A stretch of 64,000 nt of DNA from Planobispora longispora (GTDB taxonomy: Bacteria; Actinomycetota; Actinomycetes; Streptosporangiales; Streptosporangiaceae): contig NZ_BOOH01000016.1 of NCBI RefSeq assembly GCF_016863135.1, positions 62,001 to 126,000 on the forward strand, in the 5' to 3' direction. The translations under genes and the position numbers were made by a program. The notes beneath the pieces were generated by a model, which made no database searches, was not told the origin of the DNA, and saw nothing but the letters and a program-made list of their open reading frames with translations. This document shows positions 19,003 through 28,123 of the stretch, piece by piece; the stretch's first letter is position 1; each line of letters begins with the position of its first letter.

Positions 19003-20502
19003 TCAGCGGCGGTGCCGCCCCCGCGCGTCGACGAGGGCGAGCGGCGGGCTGCCGCCGCCGAGGACGCTCTTGCGTCTGCCGTACACCAGGTAGACCAGCA
19101 GGCCGAAGGCCATCCAGGCGAGGAAGTACAGCCAGGTGACGACCTGGAGGTTCACCATGAGCCAGAGGCTGGCGAGGATCGAGGCGATCGGCACGTAAGG
19201 GGAGAGCGGGGTGCGGAAGCCCCGGGGCAGGTCCGGCATCGTCCGGCGCATCCGGATCACTCCGGCGGCCACCATGATGAACGCGAACAGGGTGCCGATC
19301 ACGACCAGCGGTTCCAGCGTGAGCACCGGCACGAACTCGGCCAGCAGGATGGCCAGGCCGCCGATGACCAGGGTGGCGGTGGTCGGGCTGTGGTAGCTGC
19401 GGTTGATCTTGGCCAGCGGGCGGGGGAAGAGCCCGTCGCGGGCCATCGAGAAGACCACCCGCGTCAGGCCGACGAGCAGGACCAGCACGACCGTGGTGAG
19501 GCCCAGGACCGCGCCGATGTTGATGACGTGGACCATGAACCCCTCGCCCGCCTGGCGGAAGGCGCTGGCGAGCGGGGCATCGGTGTCGATCTTGTCGTAC
19601 GGGGTCATGCCGACCACCACGATCGCGACCGCGATGTAGAGGACCGTGGTGATCACCAGGCCCCGGATGATGCCCTTGGGGACGGACCGGGGAGCGTCCT
19701 CGGCCTCCTCGGCGGCCGTGGCCACCACGTCGAAGCCGATGTAGGCGAAGGTGATCGTGGCGGCGGCGGCGAAGATGCCGAACCAGCCGAACGCGGTCGT
19801 CTGGCCGAGGACGATGCCGAGCAGCGGGGAGTGCAGGGTGTCGTAGGCCGCCTCGACCGGGGCCGGCGGGGCCGGGATGGCGGCGAGGTTGTCCTGGTCG
19901 AAGTGGGTGGCGCCGACGATGATGACCGCGCCGATGGCCACCAGCTTCGCGATCACGATGATCCACAGGGCGCGGAGGCCGACCCGGGCGCCGAGCGCGA
20001 CCACGCCCGTCAGCAGCACCAGGATGAGCAGGGTGAACAGGTCGAAGCCCTCGATCTGGCCGATGAACCCGGCCAGCGGCTCGGGCGCGCGCACGCCCAG
20101 ATCGGCGAGCATCTGGGCGGCGAACAGCGACCAGACGCGCGCCACCACCGCGGTGGCCAGCAGCAGCTCCATCACCAGGGCCCAGCCGACGATCCAGGCC
20201 CACACCTCGCCGAAGATGACGTAGGTGAAGGTGTAAGCGCTTCCGGAGGCCGGCATGGCCGACGACAGCTCGGCGATGCAGAAGGCCACGAGCAGGCTGG
20301 TGATGCCCGCGATCATGAAGGAGAGGATCACGCCGGGCCCGGCCATGGTGGCCGCCTGGCGGCCGGCGAGGCTGAAGATCCCCGCGCCGATCATGACGCC
20401 GAGGCCGAGGACGACGAGGTCGGTCGTGCCGTACGCCGTGGGCAGGGCATGACGGGCACCGCTCCAGAGGCCTGTCGCCTCGGTCGGGGGCAGGCGGCGC
20501 AT
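19003..20502 (-). CDS. APC-family amino-acid permease (cationic-amino-acid-transporter type)
   Basis: 499 residues from the ATG at 20502 (MRRLPPTEATG). The frame continues upstream to 20607 with a possible GTG, but no ribosome site is convincing for either. About 12-14 hydrophobic helices. The motif LGLGVMIGAGIFSLAGR is the APC helix-1 substrate loop, and AYIGFDVVATAAEEAEDAPR is the helix-6 region. It probably imports an amino acid or polyamine using the proton gradient. A small inverted repeat, CAACA-N4-TGTTG (20552-20565), lies in the upstream region. Confidence 0.88.
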   Translation of the reverse strand: MRRLPPTEATGLWSGARHALPTAYGTTDLVVLGLGVMIGAGIFSLAGRQAATMAGPGVILSFMIAGITSLLVAFCIAELSSAMPASGSAYTFTYVIFGEVWAWIVGWALVMELLLATAVVARVWSLFAAQMLADLGVRAPEPLAGFIGQIEGFDLFTLLILVLLTGVVALGARVGLRALWIIVIAKLVAIGAVIIVGATHFDQDNLAAIPAPPAPVEAAYDTLHSPLLGIVLGQTTAFGWFGIFAAAATITFAYIGFDVVATAAEEAEDAPRSVPKGIIRGLVITTVLYIAVAIVVVGMTPYDKIDTDAPLASAFRQAGEGFMVHVINIGAVLGLTTVVLVLLVGLTRVVFSMARDGLFPRPLAKINRSYHSPTTATLVIGGLAILLAEFVPVLTLEPLVVIGTLFAFIMVAAGVIRMRRTMPDLPRGFRTPLSPYVPIASILASLWLMVNLQVVTWLYFLAWMAFGLLVYLVYGRRKSVLGGGSPPLALVDARGRHRR

Positions 20503-20719
20503 GACGGATGAAGAGCGACCCTCGGGCACGATGCGGCCAATCGTGACGGTACAACACCTTTGTTGCCGGACCCGTTTCACAGTGCCGTAGGGGATGCGGC
20601 GGTACAAGGGGTATGCGATTACGTCGTGGACACCTCCGTGTCACACGCCGATCACCACCTCGGCGGTCTTCCGTGCACCACCCGTCACATGCCCGGCGGT
20701 TACGGCGCCCGCCGCCCTC

Positions 20720-22021
20720 TCACGCGCCGGTCACCAGCCACCTGTCACCCCTCGCGCGCAGCCCCAGGGTCACCAGCCGGGCCGCCATCCACACCCCCAG
20801 CGCCGTCCACAGCGCGACCAGGCCGCCCCCGGAGACGAGCACCAGCAGAACGGCGGGCAGGTAGGCGAGCGTCGTCCACACCCCCGCCCGGGCGAGGTAG
20901 GACTGGTCCCCCGCGCCGATCAGCACCCCGTCCAGGACGAACACCACCCCGGCGACCGGCTGCAGGAGCGCCGCCACCCACAGCGGGGCGGACAGCTCCC
21001 GGGCCACCGCCGCCTCCGCGTCGAACAGGCCCGGGAGGAACGGCCCGCTCACGATCACCAGGAGGCCGAGGGCCACGCCGGAGCCGACGCCCCAGGCGAC
21101 CATCCGCCGGGTCGCGGCGCGTGTGCCCGCCACGTCGCCGGCGCCCAGGGAGTGACCGGTGATGGTCTGCCCGGCGATGGCGATGGCGTCCAGGGCGAAG
21201 GCCAGGAGGGTCCAGATCCTGAAGATGATCGTGTGCGCCTCGATCTGCGCCTCTCCCATCCGGGTGGCCGCGGACGTGGCGATGATCAGCACGGCCTGCA
21301 GGCACGCCGTACGGACCACCAGGGCGGCCCCCGCCGTCCCCGCGGCCCTGATCCCGGCCGGGTCGGGCCGGAAGGGGGCCCGGTGGCGGGCGAACATCAT
21401 CACCAGGTAGACCGCGGCGGCGAGGGTCTGGGCCAGGACGGTGCCCCAGGCCGAGCCCGCGACGCCCCAGCCGAGTCCCAGCACGAACAGGACGTTGAGC
21501 AGCGCGTTGAGCGCGAAGGCCCCGACGGAGACCAGCAGCGGCGTCATGGCGTCCCGCATCCCGCGCAGCACGCCCGTCCCGGCCAGCACCAGCAACATCG
21601 ACGGCACGCCCAGGAGGCTGACCCGCAGGTAGGTGACCGCCTGCCGGGCCAGCTCGCCCTCCGCCCCGAGCAGGTGGACGAGGTAGGGCGCGAGCGGCCA
21701 CACCGCCGCGATGGCGGCCAGGCCGACCCCGGCGGCCAGCCAGAGGCCGTCCACCCCGTGGCGGATCGCCCGCCGGGTGTCGCCCGCGCCGATCTGCCGG
21801 GCCACGGCCGCGGTGGTGCCGTAGGCGAGGAAGACGCACAGACCCACCAGCGCGCTCAGCACCGTGCTCGCGACCCCCAGCGCGCCGAGCGCGGGAGCGG
21901 GCAGGCGGCCGACGATGACCGTGTCCGTCAGGAGGAAGAGCGGCTCGGCGATCAGGGCTCCGAAGGCGGGAACGGCCAGCTTGAGGATCTGCCGGTCGCG
22001 GTCACCGAGAGTAATGGGCAC
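20720..22021 (-). CDS. MATE-family efflux transporter (DinF-like)
   Basis: 433 residues from a GTG at 22021, preceded by AAGAGG. Twelve membrane segments form two MatE halves. The N-terminal half has LAVPAFGALIAEPLFLLTDT and the second starts near RTACLQAVLIIATSAATRMG. Members export cationic drugs or other toxic organics by Na+ or H+ antiport. It is divergent from dnaB across a 411-bp intergenic region; this pairing is common in actinobacteria. The frame is open to 22312, but that part overlaps the DnaA-box region and is not expected to be coding. Confidence 0.88.
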   Translation of the reverse strand: MPITLGDRDRQILKLAVPAFGALIAEPLFLLTDTVIVGRLPAPALGALGVASTVLSALVGLCVFLAYGTTAAVARQIGAGDTRRAIRHGVDGLWLAAGVGLAAIAAVWPLAPYLVHLLGAEGELARQAVTYLRVSLLGVPSMLLVLAGTGVLRGMRDAMTPLLVSVGAFALNALLNVLFVLGLGWGVAGSAWGTVLAQTLAAAVYLVMMFARHRAPFRPDPAGIRAAGTAGAALVVRTACLQAVLIIATSAATRMGEAQIEAHTIIFRIWTLLAFALDAIAIAGQTITGHSLGAGDVAGTRAATRRMVAWGVGSGVALGLLVIVSGPFLPGLFDAEAAVARELSAPLWVAALLQPVAGVVFVLDGVLIGAGDQSYLARAGVWTTLAYLPAVLLVLVSGGGLVALWTALGVWMAARLVTLGLRARGDRWLVTGA

Positions 22022-22432
22022 GGCCCTATTCTGCCTCTTACATGCGACCGTTTTCCACAGGGGTGCGGGCCTTCCGGGAGGGGGTGAACGGTCGGCGGGG
22101 ACGGCCGGGGCGGAGGGGGCCCGCGGTGGCCGACGAAGCCGCGCCGGTCCGGTGAGCCATGCGAAACCGGTCTCGGCGTGTCGCCCCGACTTTCTTTCCT
22201 CCACAGCCGGTGGAGGAGATTTCCCCTGCTCAGAAGGGTGTCGCGGGCTGTGGAAAACTATTGTCCACAGGAGTTTCCACAGGCTGCCCACACCTCTGCC
22301 GGAGAACTCCACACGTTATCCACAGCCTTGTCGACAGGTCGCGTTGCCACCTGCTCCGGAGAACGGCGAAACTGTCATACCGGTCGGCTACAACTGGGGG
22401 TGGCAGGACCGCGATCGAAGGGGGGTGCGTGG
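22022..22432. promoter_or_regulatory. dnaB/MATE intergenic region with DnaA-box-like cluster
   Basis: This 411-bp divergent spacer carries several 9-mers related to the DnaA box: TTTTCCACA (22051-22059), TGTGGAAAA (22249-22257), TTGTCCACA (22261-22269, the form common in actinobacteria), GTTTCCACA (22273-22281) and TTATCCACA (22316-22324, perfect). Five of the sites thus include four within 76 bp. Control of dnaB by DnaA is inferred. No open reading frame in the spacer looks coding. Confidence 0.6.
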
Positions 22433-23788
22433 GTGAGCCTCGTGGAGCCGCCAGTCTTCGAGCCGGGGTTCGAGCGCACGCCGCCGAACAACATCGAGGC
22501 CGAGCAGTCCGTCCTCGGCGGCATGCTGCTGTCCAAGGACGCCATCGCCGACGTCGTCGAGATCCTCCGCTCCGACGACTTCTACCGTCCCGCGCACCAG
22601 CTCGTCTACGACATCATCACCGACCTCTACGGACGCGGCGACCCCGCCGACGCCGTCACCGTCTTCGGCGAGCTGCAGAAGCGCGGGGAGGTCGCCCGGG
22701 TCGGCGGCGCCGCCTACCTCCACACGCTGACCTCCGTCGTGCCCACCGCCGCCAACGCGGGCTACTACGCCCGCATCGTCCGCGAGCAGGCCATCCTCCG
22801 CCGCCTCATCGAGGCCGGCACCCGCATCGTCTCCTACGGCTACGGCGGTCAGGACGAGGAGGTCGACGACCTGGTCGACCGCGCCCAGGCGGAGATCTAC
22901 AAGGTCACCGAGCGGCGCACCTCCGAGGACTACGTCCCCCTGTCCGAGATCATGCCGGGCGCCCTCGACGAGCTGGAGGCCATCGGCAGCCGGAGCGGCC
23001 AGATGGTCGGCGTCCCCACCGGCTTCCAGGACCTCGACTCCCTCACCAACGGCCTCCACCCCGGCCAGATGATCGTCGTGGCCGCCCGCCCCGCGATCGG
23101 CAAGTCGACTCTGGGGCTGGATTTCGCGAGATCCGCCGCCATCAAGCACGGCATGACGACTGTCGTGTTCTCGCTGGAAATGTCCAGAAACGAGATCACG
23201 ATGCGCCTTCTCTCGGCGGAGGCCCGGGTGGCGCTGCACTCCATGCGGTCGGGCTCGCTGACCGACGACGACTGGGCGCGACTGGCCCGGCGGATGGGCG
23301 AGGTGGCCGAGGCGCCGCTGTTCATCGACGACTCGCCGAACATGTCGATGATGGAGATCCGGGCCAAGTGCCGCCGCCTGAAGCAACGCAACGACCTGCG
23401 CTTCGTCATCATCGACTATCTCCAGCTGATGTCCTCGCCGAAGAAGACCGAGAGCCGCCAGAACGAGGTCTCCGAGATCTCCCGTGCGATCAAGCTGCTC
23501 GCCAAGGAGCTGGAGGTCCCGGTCATCGCGATCTCCCAGCTGAACCGTGGCCCGGAGCAGCGAACGGACAAGAGGCCCATGGTCAGCGACCTTCGCGAGT
23601 CGGGAAGTATCGAGCAGGATGCGGACATGGTCATCCTTCTCCATCGGGAAGACGCATACGAGCGCGAATCCCCTCGTGCCGGAGAGGCCGACCTGATCGT
23701 GGCCAAGCACCGTAACGGTCCCACCGCCACGGTGACCGTGGCCTTCCAGGGCCACTACAGCCGGTTCGTGGACATGGCCACGCACTGA
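22433..23788 (+). CDS. dnaB: Replicative DNA helicase DnaB
   Basis: 451 residues from the GTG at 22433 (VSLVEPPVFEPGFERTPPNN). The N-terminal DnaB domain contains NIEAEQSVLGGMLLS and the primase-interaction region. The RecA-like ATPase has Walker A ARPAIGKST (Lys224), the FSLEMSRNEITMRLLSAEAR block, Walker B FVIIDYLQLM, then ISQLNRGPEQRTDKRP and SDLRESGSIEQDADMV. It loads at the origin and unwinds the fork as a hexamer. There is no intein, although DnaB inteins occur in some actinobacteria. Confidence 0.96.
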   Translation: MSLVEPPVFEPGFERTPPNNIEAEQSVLGGMLLSKDAIADVVEILRSDDFYRPAHQLVYDIITDLYGRGDPADAVTVFGELQKRGEVARVGGAAYLHTLTSVVPTAANAGYYARIVREQAILRRLIEAGTRIVSYGYGGQDEEVDDLVDRAQAEIYKVTERRTSEDYVPLSEIMPGALDELEAIGSRSGQMVGVPTGFQDLDSLTNGLHPGQMIVVAARPAIGKSTLGLDFARSAAIKHGMTTVVFSLEMSRNEITMRLLSAEARVALHSMRSGSLTDDDWARLARRMGEVAEAPLFIDDSPNMSMMEIRAKCRRLKQRNDLRFVIIDYLQLMSSPKKTESRQNEVSEISRAIKLLAKELEVPVIAISQLNRGPEQRTDKRPMVSDLRESGSIEQDADMVILLHREDAYERESPRAGEADLIVAKHRNGPTATVTVAFQGHYSRFVDMATH

Positions 23789-23836
23789 CACGCCGATCAC
23801 CGCACGCGCGGATGCCCGCCGGTCCCGCCGGCCGTC

Positions 23837-24070
23837 TCACACGTCGAAGGTGACGAGGGTCCTGCCGTCGTCCGTCACGACCTCGAACCGGTCGATGGCG
23901 GTGATCGGGAAGGCGGTCCCCCCGTACGCGTAGAGCGGTTTCGGGTAGGCGGGGACCCCGTACCCCCTGAGCGACCCGGACCATCCGGTGACGACCCGCC
24001 GCTCGCCCGTCCGGGAGACGGCGACCGGGTGATTCCCCCGTCAGCAGGCAGTACGGGGTGCGGACCCGCC
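23837..24070 (-). pseudogene. Possible decayed gene fragment
   Basis: The minus strand holds a 66-residue open tail ending at the TGA at 23837-23839 (GYGVPAYPKPLYAYGG then PITAIDRFEVVTDDGRTLV), a plausible protein C-terminus. It has no start codon in frame. A stop lies just upstream (~24040), while the neighbouring frame reads RTPYCLLTG across the same point. Removing one base from the C-run at 24035-24039 would join the two frames. I read it as a remnant. No family is recognised. The remainder of the 321-bp gap holds nothing else visible. Confidence 0.35.
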
Positions 24071-24109
24071 GGGTTCGACGGGCGCGCGGGCTGGCGGGCT
24101 GGTGGGCTC

Positions 24110-24895
24110 TCAGACGACCATCCGGATGTGGGTGGTGAGACGGTCGCCGTCGAGGACGTGCAGGGAGATCTGGGGCGGCAGGTCGAGGTCGAGCGGGATC
24201 GGCAGGGTGCTCTCCGCGGGCAGCAGCAGGGTGCTGACGACGCCGGGGGCGACCAGCAGGGGGCGGTCCGCGAACCGGGTGCTCGCCGGGGTGTGGGCGT
24301 GTCCTGCGAGGACGGCGACGACCTGGGGGTGACGGCGCAGCACCTCCTCCAGCCGCTCGGGTTCGCGCAGGCGGATCTCGTCCACGTAGGGGACGCCCAG
24401 GACGGTGGCCGGATGGTGCATGCCCACCAGGGTCGGGACGCCGGGAGACTCGGCGAGGACGGCGTCCAGCCAGGCGATCGTCTCGTCCTGCAGGTATCCC
24501 TCGGGGCGTCCGGGGATGCTGGAGTCGCACAGGACGACGGTGAGGCCGTCGAGCCGGAGCACCTGGTTGACCGGGCCGTAGCCGTCCCCGTAGCCGTCGC
24601 CGGAGCCGCTGCGAGCGCCCTGACCGGTCTCCTCCTCGCGGAGGAACGCCTTGCGGAAGGCCTGGCGGTCGTCGTGGTTGCCGGGGCACACGATCGTCGG
24701 GAGGCCGGAGTCCAGGAGCTCGCGGGCGATCTCGTACTCCCCGACCAGGCCGTGGTCGGCGATGTCGCCGGTCACGACGACGGCGGCGAGGGGACCGGGC
24801 AGGGCGGCCAGGTGCCGCATGACGGCCCGGGTCCGGTCGACGCTGCGGGGGGTGTCGTCGATGTGGATGTCGCTGATGTGTGCCAGGGTCACCAT
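24110..24895 (-). CDS. Metallophosphoesterase (cyclic-nucleotide phosphodiesterase-like)
   Basis: 261 residues. All five calcineurin-type metal motifs are visible: ISDIHIDD (residues 7-14), VVTGDIADHG, CPGNHDDR, MHHPA and LAGHAHTPAS. The order and spacing resemble CpdA-type class III cyclic-nucleotide phosphodiesterases, but substrate cannot be fixed because this fold also acts on other phosphodiesters. A Gly/Asp/Tyr insertion (SGSGDGYGDGYG, ~100-110) is an oddity. No signal peptide, so cytoplasmic. ATG at 24895. Confidence 0.85.
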   Translation of the reverse strand: MVTLAHISDIHIDDTPRSVDRTRAVMRHLAALPGPLAAVVVTGDIADHGLVGEYEIARELLDSGLPTIVCPGNHDDRQAFRKAFLREEETGQGARSGSGDGYGDGYGPVNQVLRLDGLTVVLCDSSIPGRPEGYLQDETIAWLDAVLAESPGVPTLVGMHHPATVLGVPYVDEIRLREPERLEEVLRRHPQVVAVLAGHAHTPASTRFADRPLLVAPGVVSTLLLPAESTLPIPLDLDLPPQISLHVLDGDRLTTHIRMVV

Positions 24896-25032
24896 CTCCC
24901 CAGCGTGCCACCTTCCGGTCCGTCACGCCTTCCCGGCGTTCCACGTCTCCACATGACATATCGTCTGCAAGTCATTCTTAAGGCGCATGTGGGAGTTTTT
25001 CCGCACTTATCCGGTGCGACGACGGGGTGGAG

Positions 25033-26262
25033 ATGTTCGGGATCGTTCGGCCGTGCCGGCACGGCATGTGCGGCGGGCTTTTCGCGGCGTGGATGGCCCA
25101 CCTGTGCGGCCTCTGCCTGGCGCTGCGCGACGAGCACGGGCACGCGGCCCGTCTGGTGACCAACTACGACGGGCTGCTGGTCTCGGTGCTGACCGAGGCG
25201 CAGGCACCCGCGCTCTCGCCCCGCCGCGAGGCCGCCCCCTGCGCGCTGCGCGGGTTCTCCGGCGCCGAGGTGGTCGGCGCCCGGGCCGAGGGGGTGCGGC
25301 TGGCCGCGGCGACCTCGCTGATCCTGGCCTCGGGCAAGGTCCGCGACCACATCGCCGACGGTGACGGGATCTACGCGCGCCGGCCGGTCGCCGCGGTCGC
25401 GGGCCGGGTGGCCGCCCGGTGGGAGTCGGCCGGAGCCCGTACGGCCGCCGCCGTCGGCTTCGACCCCGCCGTGCTGACGGACGCGGTGGAGCGGCAGACC
25501 CGCCTGGAGGCCGTACCGGACCTGACCCTCCTCGACCTGACCGGGCCGACCGAGGACGCGGTCGCGGCGGCGTTCGCGCACACCGCGACCCTCGCCGGCA
25601 AGCCGCACAACGCCGCCCTCCTCGCCGAGGTCGGGCGTTGCTTCGGCCGGGTCGCCCACCTGGTGGACGCGGTGGAGGACCTAGCGGAAGACCGCGCCGC
25701 CGGCGCCTACAACCCGCTGCCCGCCACCGGCACGGACCTCGCCGAGGCCCGCCGCCTCTGCGACGACGCGCTGCTCGGCATCCGCCTGGCGGTCGCCGAT
25801 CTGGACCTGGAGGAGCGGAGCCTGGTGAAGGCGCTGCTGGTGAAGGAGGTCCGCCGCTCGGTGGACCGGGTCTTCGGCCAGGAGGCTCCGGCGGCCGGTC
25901 GGTGCTCCCCCCGGGAGGGCGCGGGGGCTCTCGCCGGAGAGGACGCGCACGGGCCTCTCGCCCAGAACGCCCCTCCGCGGACTCCGCGCGACCCGGGCAA
26001 GACCACCCCCCGGGACCCGAGGCTGAAGCCGGAGCCCGGATGGGGGCCCCGGCTCTGCTTCGCGCTCAGCTTCATGGCCTGCACCTGCGGGATCTACCGG
26101 CCGCCGTGGGACGAGGACCGCTTCAAGTCCTGCGGGGAGCGCCTGGACTGCGGCGGCTGCGACGCCTGCGGGCAGTGCTGCAACGGGTGCTCGGGCTGTT
26201 GCGACGCCTGTTCCTGCTGCAAGGACGGCGGTTGTTGCGACGGCTGCGGCTGCGACTGCTGA
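25033..26262 (+). CDS. DUF5685-like protein with Cys-rich, metallothionein-like tail
   Basis: 409 residues from ATG 25033 (MFGIVRPCRHGMCG), the start usual in this actinobacterial family; a GTG at 25027 would add two residues. The first ~275 residues are mostly helical, with Cys pairs in the first 40 (HGMCGG, HLCGLCLALRDEHG). The block HLVDAVEDLAEDRAAGAYNP resembles the second Asp-rich motif of squalene/phytoene synthases (DxxxD then GxxYxP); that resemblance is my inference. The last ~45 residues hold 17 cysteines in CC, CxxC and CxC patterns. No metal-gene neighbour is visible. The function is unknown. Confidence 0.75.
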   Translation: MFGIVRPCRHGMCGGLFAAWMAHLCGLCLALRDEHGHAARLVTNYDGLLVSVLTEAQAPALSPRREAAPCALRGFSGAEVVGARAEGVRLAAATSLILASGKVRDHIADGDGIYARRPVAAVAGRVAARWESAGARTAAAVGFDPAVLTDAVERQTRLEAVPDLTLLDLTGPTEDAVAAAFAHTATLAGKPHNAALLAEVGRCFGRVAHLVDAVEDLAEDRAAGAYNPLPATGTDLAEARRLCDDALLGIRLAVADLDLEERSLVKALLVKEVRRSVDRVFGQEAPAAGRCSPREGAGALAGEDAHGPLAQNAPPRTPRDPGKTTPRDPRLKPEPGWGPRLCFALSFMACTCGIYRPPWDEDRFKSCGERLDCGGCDACGQCCNGCSGCCDACSCCKDGGCCDGCGCDC

Positions 26263-26324
26263 TCCCCGGCACGGGACCGTACCGGGGAGGCGGGCCACCG
26301 GCGGCGGGGCGCCGGGAGTCCGGG

Positions 26325-27059
26325 TCACTGCCAGCGGAAGAACCGGGCGGCCAGGCCGCCGGTGACGGCCAGGGTCGCCGCCATCACGATCAGGTGCAGC
26401 ATCTGGGGAGCGTTCCCCGCCCAGGTGTCCCGCAGGGCCTGGGCGAACGGCGCCATGGGCAGGAAGTCGCCGATCTGCCGGACCAGGTCGGGCATCAGCT
26501 CCCGGGGGATCCACATGCCCGCCATGAACAGCAGCGGGAACATCAGGATCGAGCCGACGCCCGGCGCGGCCTTGGCGGTGGGGGCCAGCGCGGCGATCAG
26601 CAGGCCCAGTCCGAACATCGAGGCGGTGCCGAGCAGGAACACACCGGCGAAGGCCAGCGGGCTCCCGGGGAGGGGGGTGCCGTGGACGAGGTTGCTCAGC
26701 CCGATCAGCAGGGCCGTGGCGATCACCGCGATCACGAGGTTGTTGACGAGCTGGGCGACCAGCAGCCGGAACGGGCTGACCGGGGTGGTGGACATCCGGC
26801 GCAGCACGCCGGCCTCGCGGTACGCCGCCAGGGTGCCGGGCAGCACGGTCAGCGCCATGGTCACCACCGCGAGGATCGTCATCATCGCGGGCAGGTGATT
26901 GTCGATCACCCGCTGGCCGCCCATCTCCGGGCTGGCCTCCTGGAAGTCGGGGATCATGCCCAGGCCGAGCAGGAGGCCGAGCGGAAGCATGATCGCGAAG
27001 ATCAGCGCGCCGGGCTCGCGGAGGAACAGCTTGGCCTCGACCAGGATCATCTTGTTCAT
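26325..27059 (-). CDS. ABC-2 type transporter permease
   Basis: 244 residues. The MNKMILVEAKLFLREPGALI start is the typical ABC-2 N-terminal amphipathic helix. Six hydrophobic segments follow, with REAGVLRRMSTTPVSP between helices 2 and 3 as in daunorubicin/bacitracin-type exporters. Its start overlaps the stop of the ATPase gene by 4 nt, so both are made together. The drug or lipid exported is unknown. Confidence 0.9.
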   Translation of the reverse strand: MNKMILVEAKLFLREPGALIFAIMLPLGLLLGLGMIPDFQEASPEMGGQRVIDNHLPAMMTILAVVTMALTVLPGTLAAYREAGVLRRMSTTPVSPFRLLVAQLVNNLVIAVIATALLIGLSNLVHGTPLPGSPLAFAGVFLLGTASMFGLGLLIAALAPTAKAAPGVGSILMFPLLFMAGMWIPRELMPDLVRQIGDFLPMAPFAQALRDTWAGNAPQMLHLIVMAATLAVTGGLAARFFRWQ

Positions 27060-27967
27060 CGGGCGTCTCCATTGGTGATCTTCTTGCCGGTCAGGGCGAG
27101 GAACGCGTCGTCGAGGGTGGCCTGCTCGACCCGGAGGTCGGCGGGGACGACACCGGCCCCGGCGAGGGTGGTGGTGATCGCGAGCAGCAGGTTGCCGTCG
27201 CCGGTGACCTCGATCCGGTCACCGTCCCGGTGCACCCCGGACACCTCGGGCAGCGCCTTCAGCACGGCGTCGTCGAGCCGGCCGGAGACCCGGAACCTGA
27301 CGGTCTGCTGGTGGTCGATGCGGGAGATCAGCCCCTCCGGGCTGTCGATGGCGACCACCTTCCCGGAGTCGATCAGCGCGATCCGGTCGCAGAGCCGCTC
27401 GGCCTCCTCCATGAAGTGGGTGACCAGCACGATCGTCACGCCGTCCGCCCGGATCTGCTCGATGAGCTCCCAGGTGTCCCGGCGGGCCTGCGGGTCCAGG
27501 CCGGTGGTCAGCTCGTCGAGGATGGCCACGCGGGGGTTGCCGACCAGCGCCAGCGCGATGGAGAGCCGCTGCTGCTGGCCGCCGGAGAGCTTGCCGTAGC
27601 GGGTGTTGCGCTTGTCGGCGAGCCCGACCCGCTCGATCAGCGCCATCGGGTCGACGGACACCTTGTAGAAGGAGGCGTACAGGTCCAGCGCCTCCCAGAC
27701 CTTGAGCCGCTCGGGGAGCGCGGAGCTCTGCAGCTGCACGCCGAGCTTCTCCTTGAGCTTCTCGCCGCTCAGGCCGCCGAGCACCTTCACGGCGCCGGAG
27801 TCGGGGGTGCGCAGGCCGGCGACGCACTCGACGGTGGTCGTCTTGCCGGCGCCGTTGGGGCCGAGAACACCGAAGATCTCGCCCTCTTCGACGGTGAACG
27901 ACACATCGTCCACCACGAACCGGTCGTTGTACCGCTTGCGGAGGTTGCTTACCTCGATCACCTTCAT
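27056..27967 (-). CDS. ABC transporter ATP-binding protein (drug/antibiotic exporter type)
   Basis: 303 residues from ATG 27967. Walker A GPNGAGKTTT, Q-loop VQLQSSALPERL, signature LSGGQQQRLSIALAL, Walker B RVAILDELTTGLDP and switch LVTHFMEEAE are intact. The C-terminal extension (~215-303) contains a DUF4162-like regulatory region common to DrrA-type ATPases. It is divergent from the histidine kinase gene, about 155 bp away, which suggests that the kinase-regulator pair controls it. Confidence 0.92.
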   Translation of the reverse strand: MKVIEVSNLRKRYNDRFVVDDVSFTVEEGEIFGVLGPNGAGKTTTVECVAGLRTPDSGAVKVLGGLSGEKLKEKLGVQLQSSALPERLKVWEALDLYASFYKVSVDPMALIERVGLADKRNTRYGKLSGGQQQRLSIALALVGNPRVAILDELTTGLDPQARRDTWELIEQIRADGVTIVLVTHFMEEAERLCDRIALIDSGKVVAIDSPEGLISRIDHQQTVRFRVSGRLDDAVLKALPEVSGVHRDGDRIEVTGDGNLLLAITTTLAGAGVVPADLRVEQATLDDAFLALTGKKITNGDAR

Positions 27968-28123
27968 GACAACGACGGTAGAAACGGCGCGTCTCCGGCG
28001 TAATCGGTCTGACTACCGAGCACGGGTCGGCCTGGACACCGGACGGGGGTGGGGATAACTCCACCCCCGTACGGCGCGCGACCCCACTGGCAGGACCCGG
28101 GCCGATCACCGAGACTTCATGGC

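Noticed and set aside
22051-22324. The DnaA-box region as the chromosomal origin
   Set aside because: No dnaA/dnaN pair adjoins it, there is no AT-rich unwinding stretch, and only about five boxes are present, far fewer than in actinobacterial oriC.
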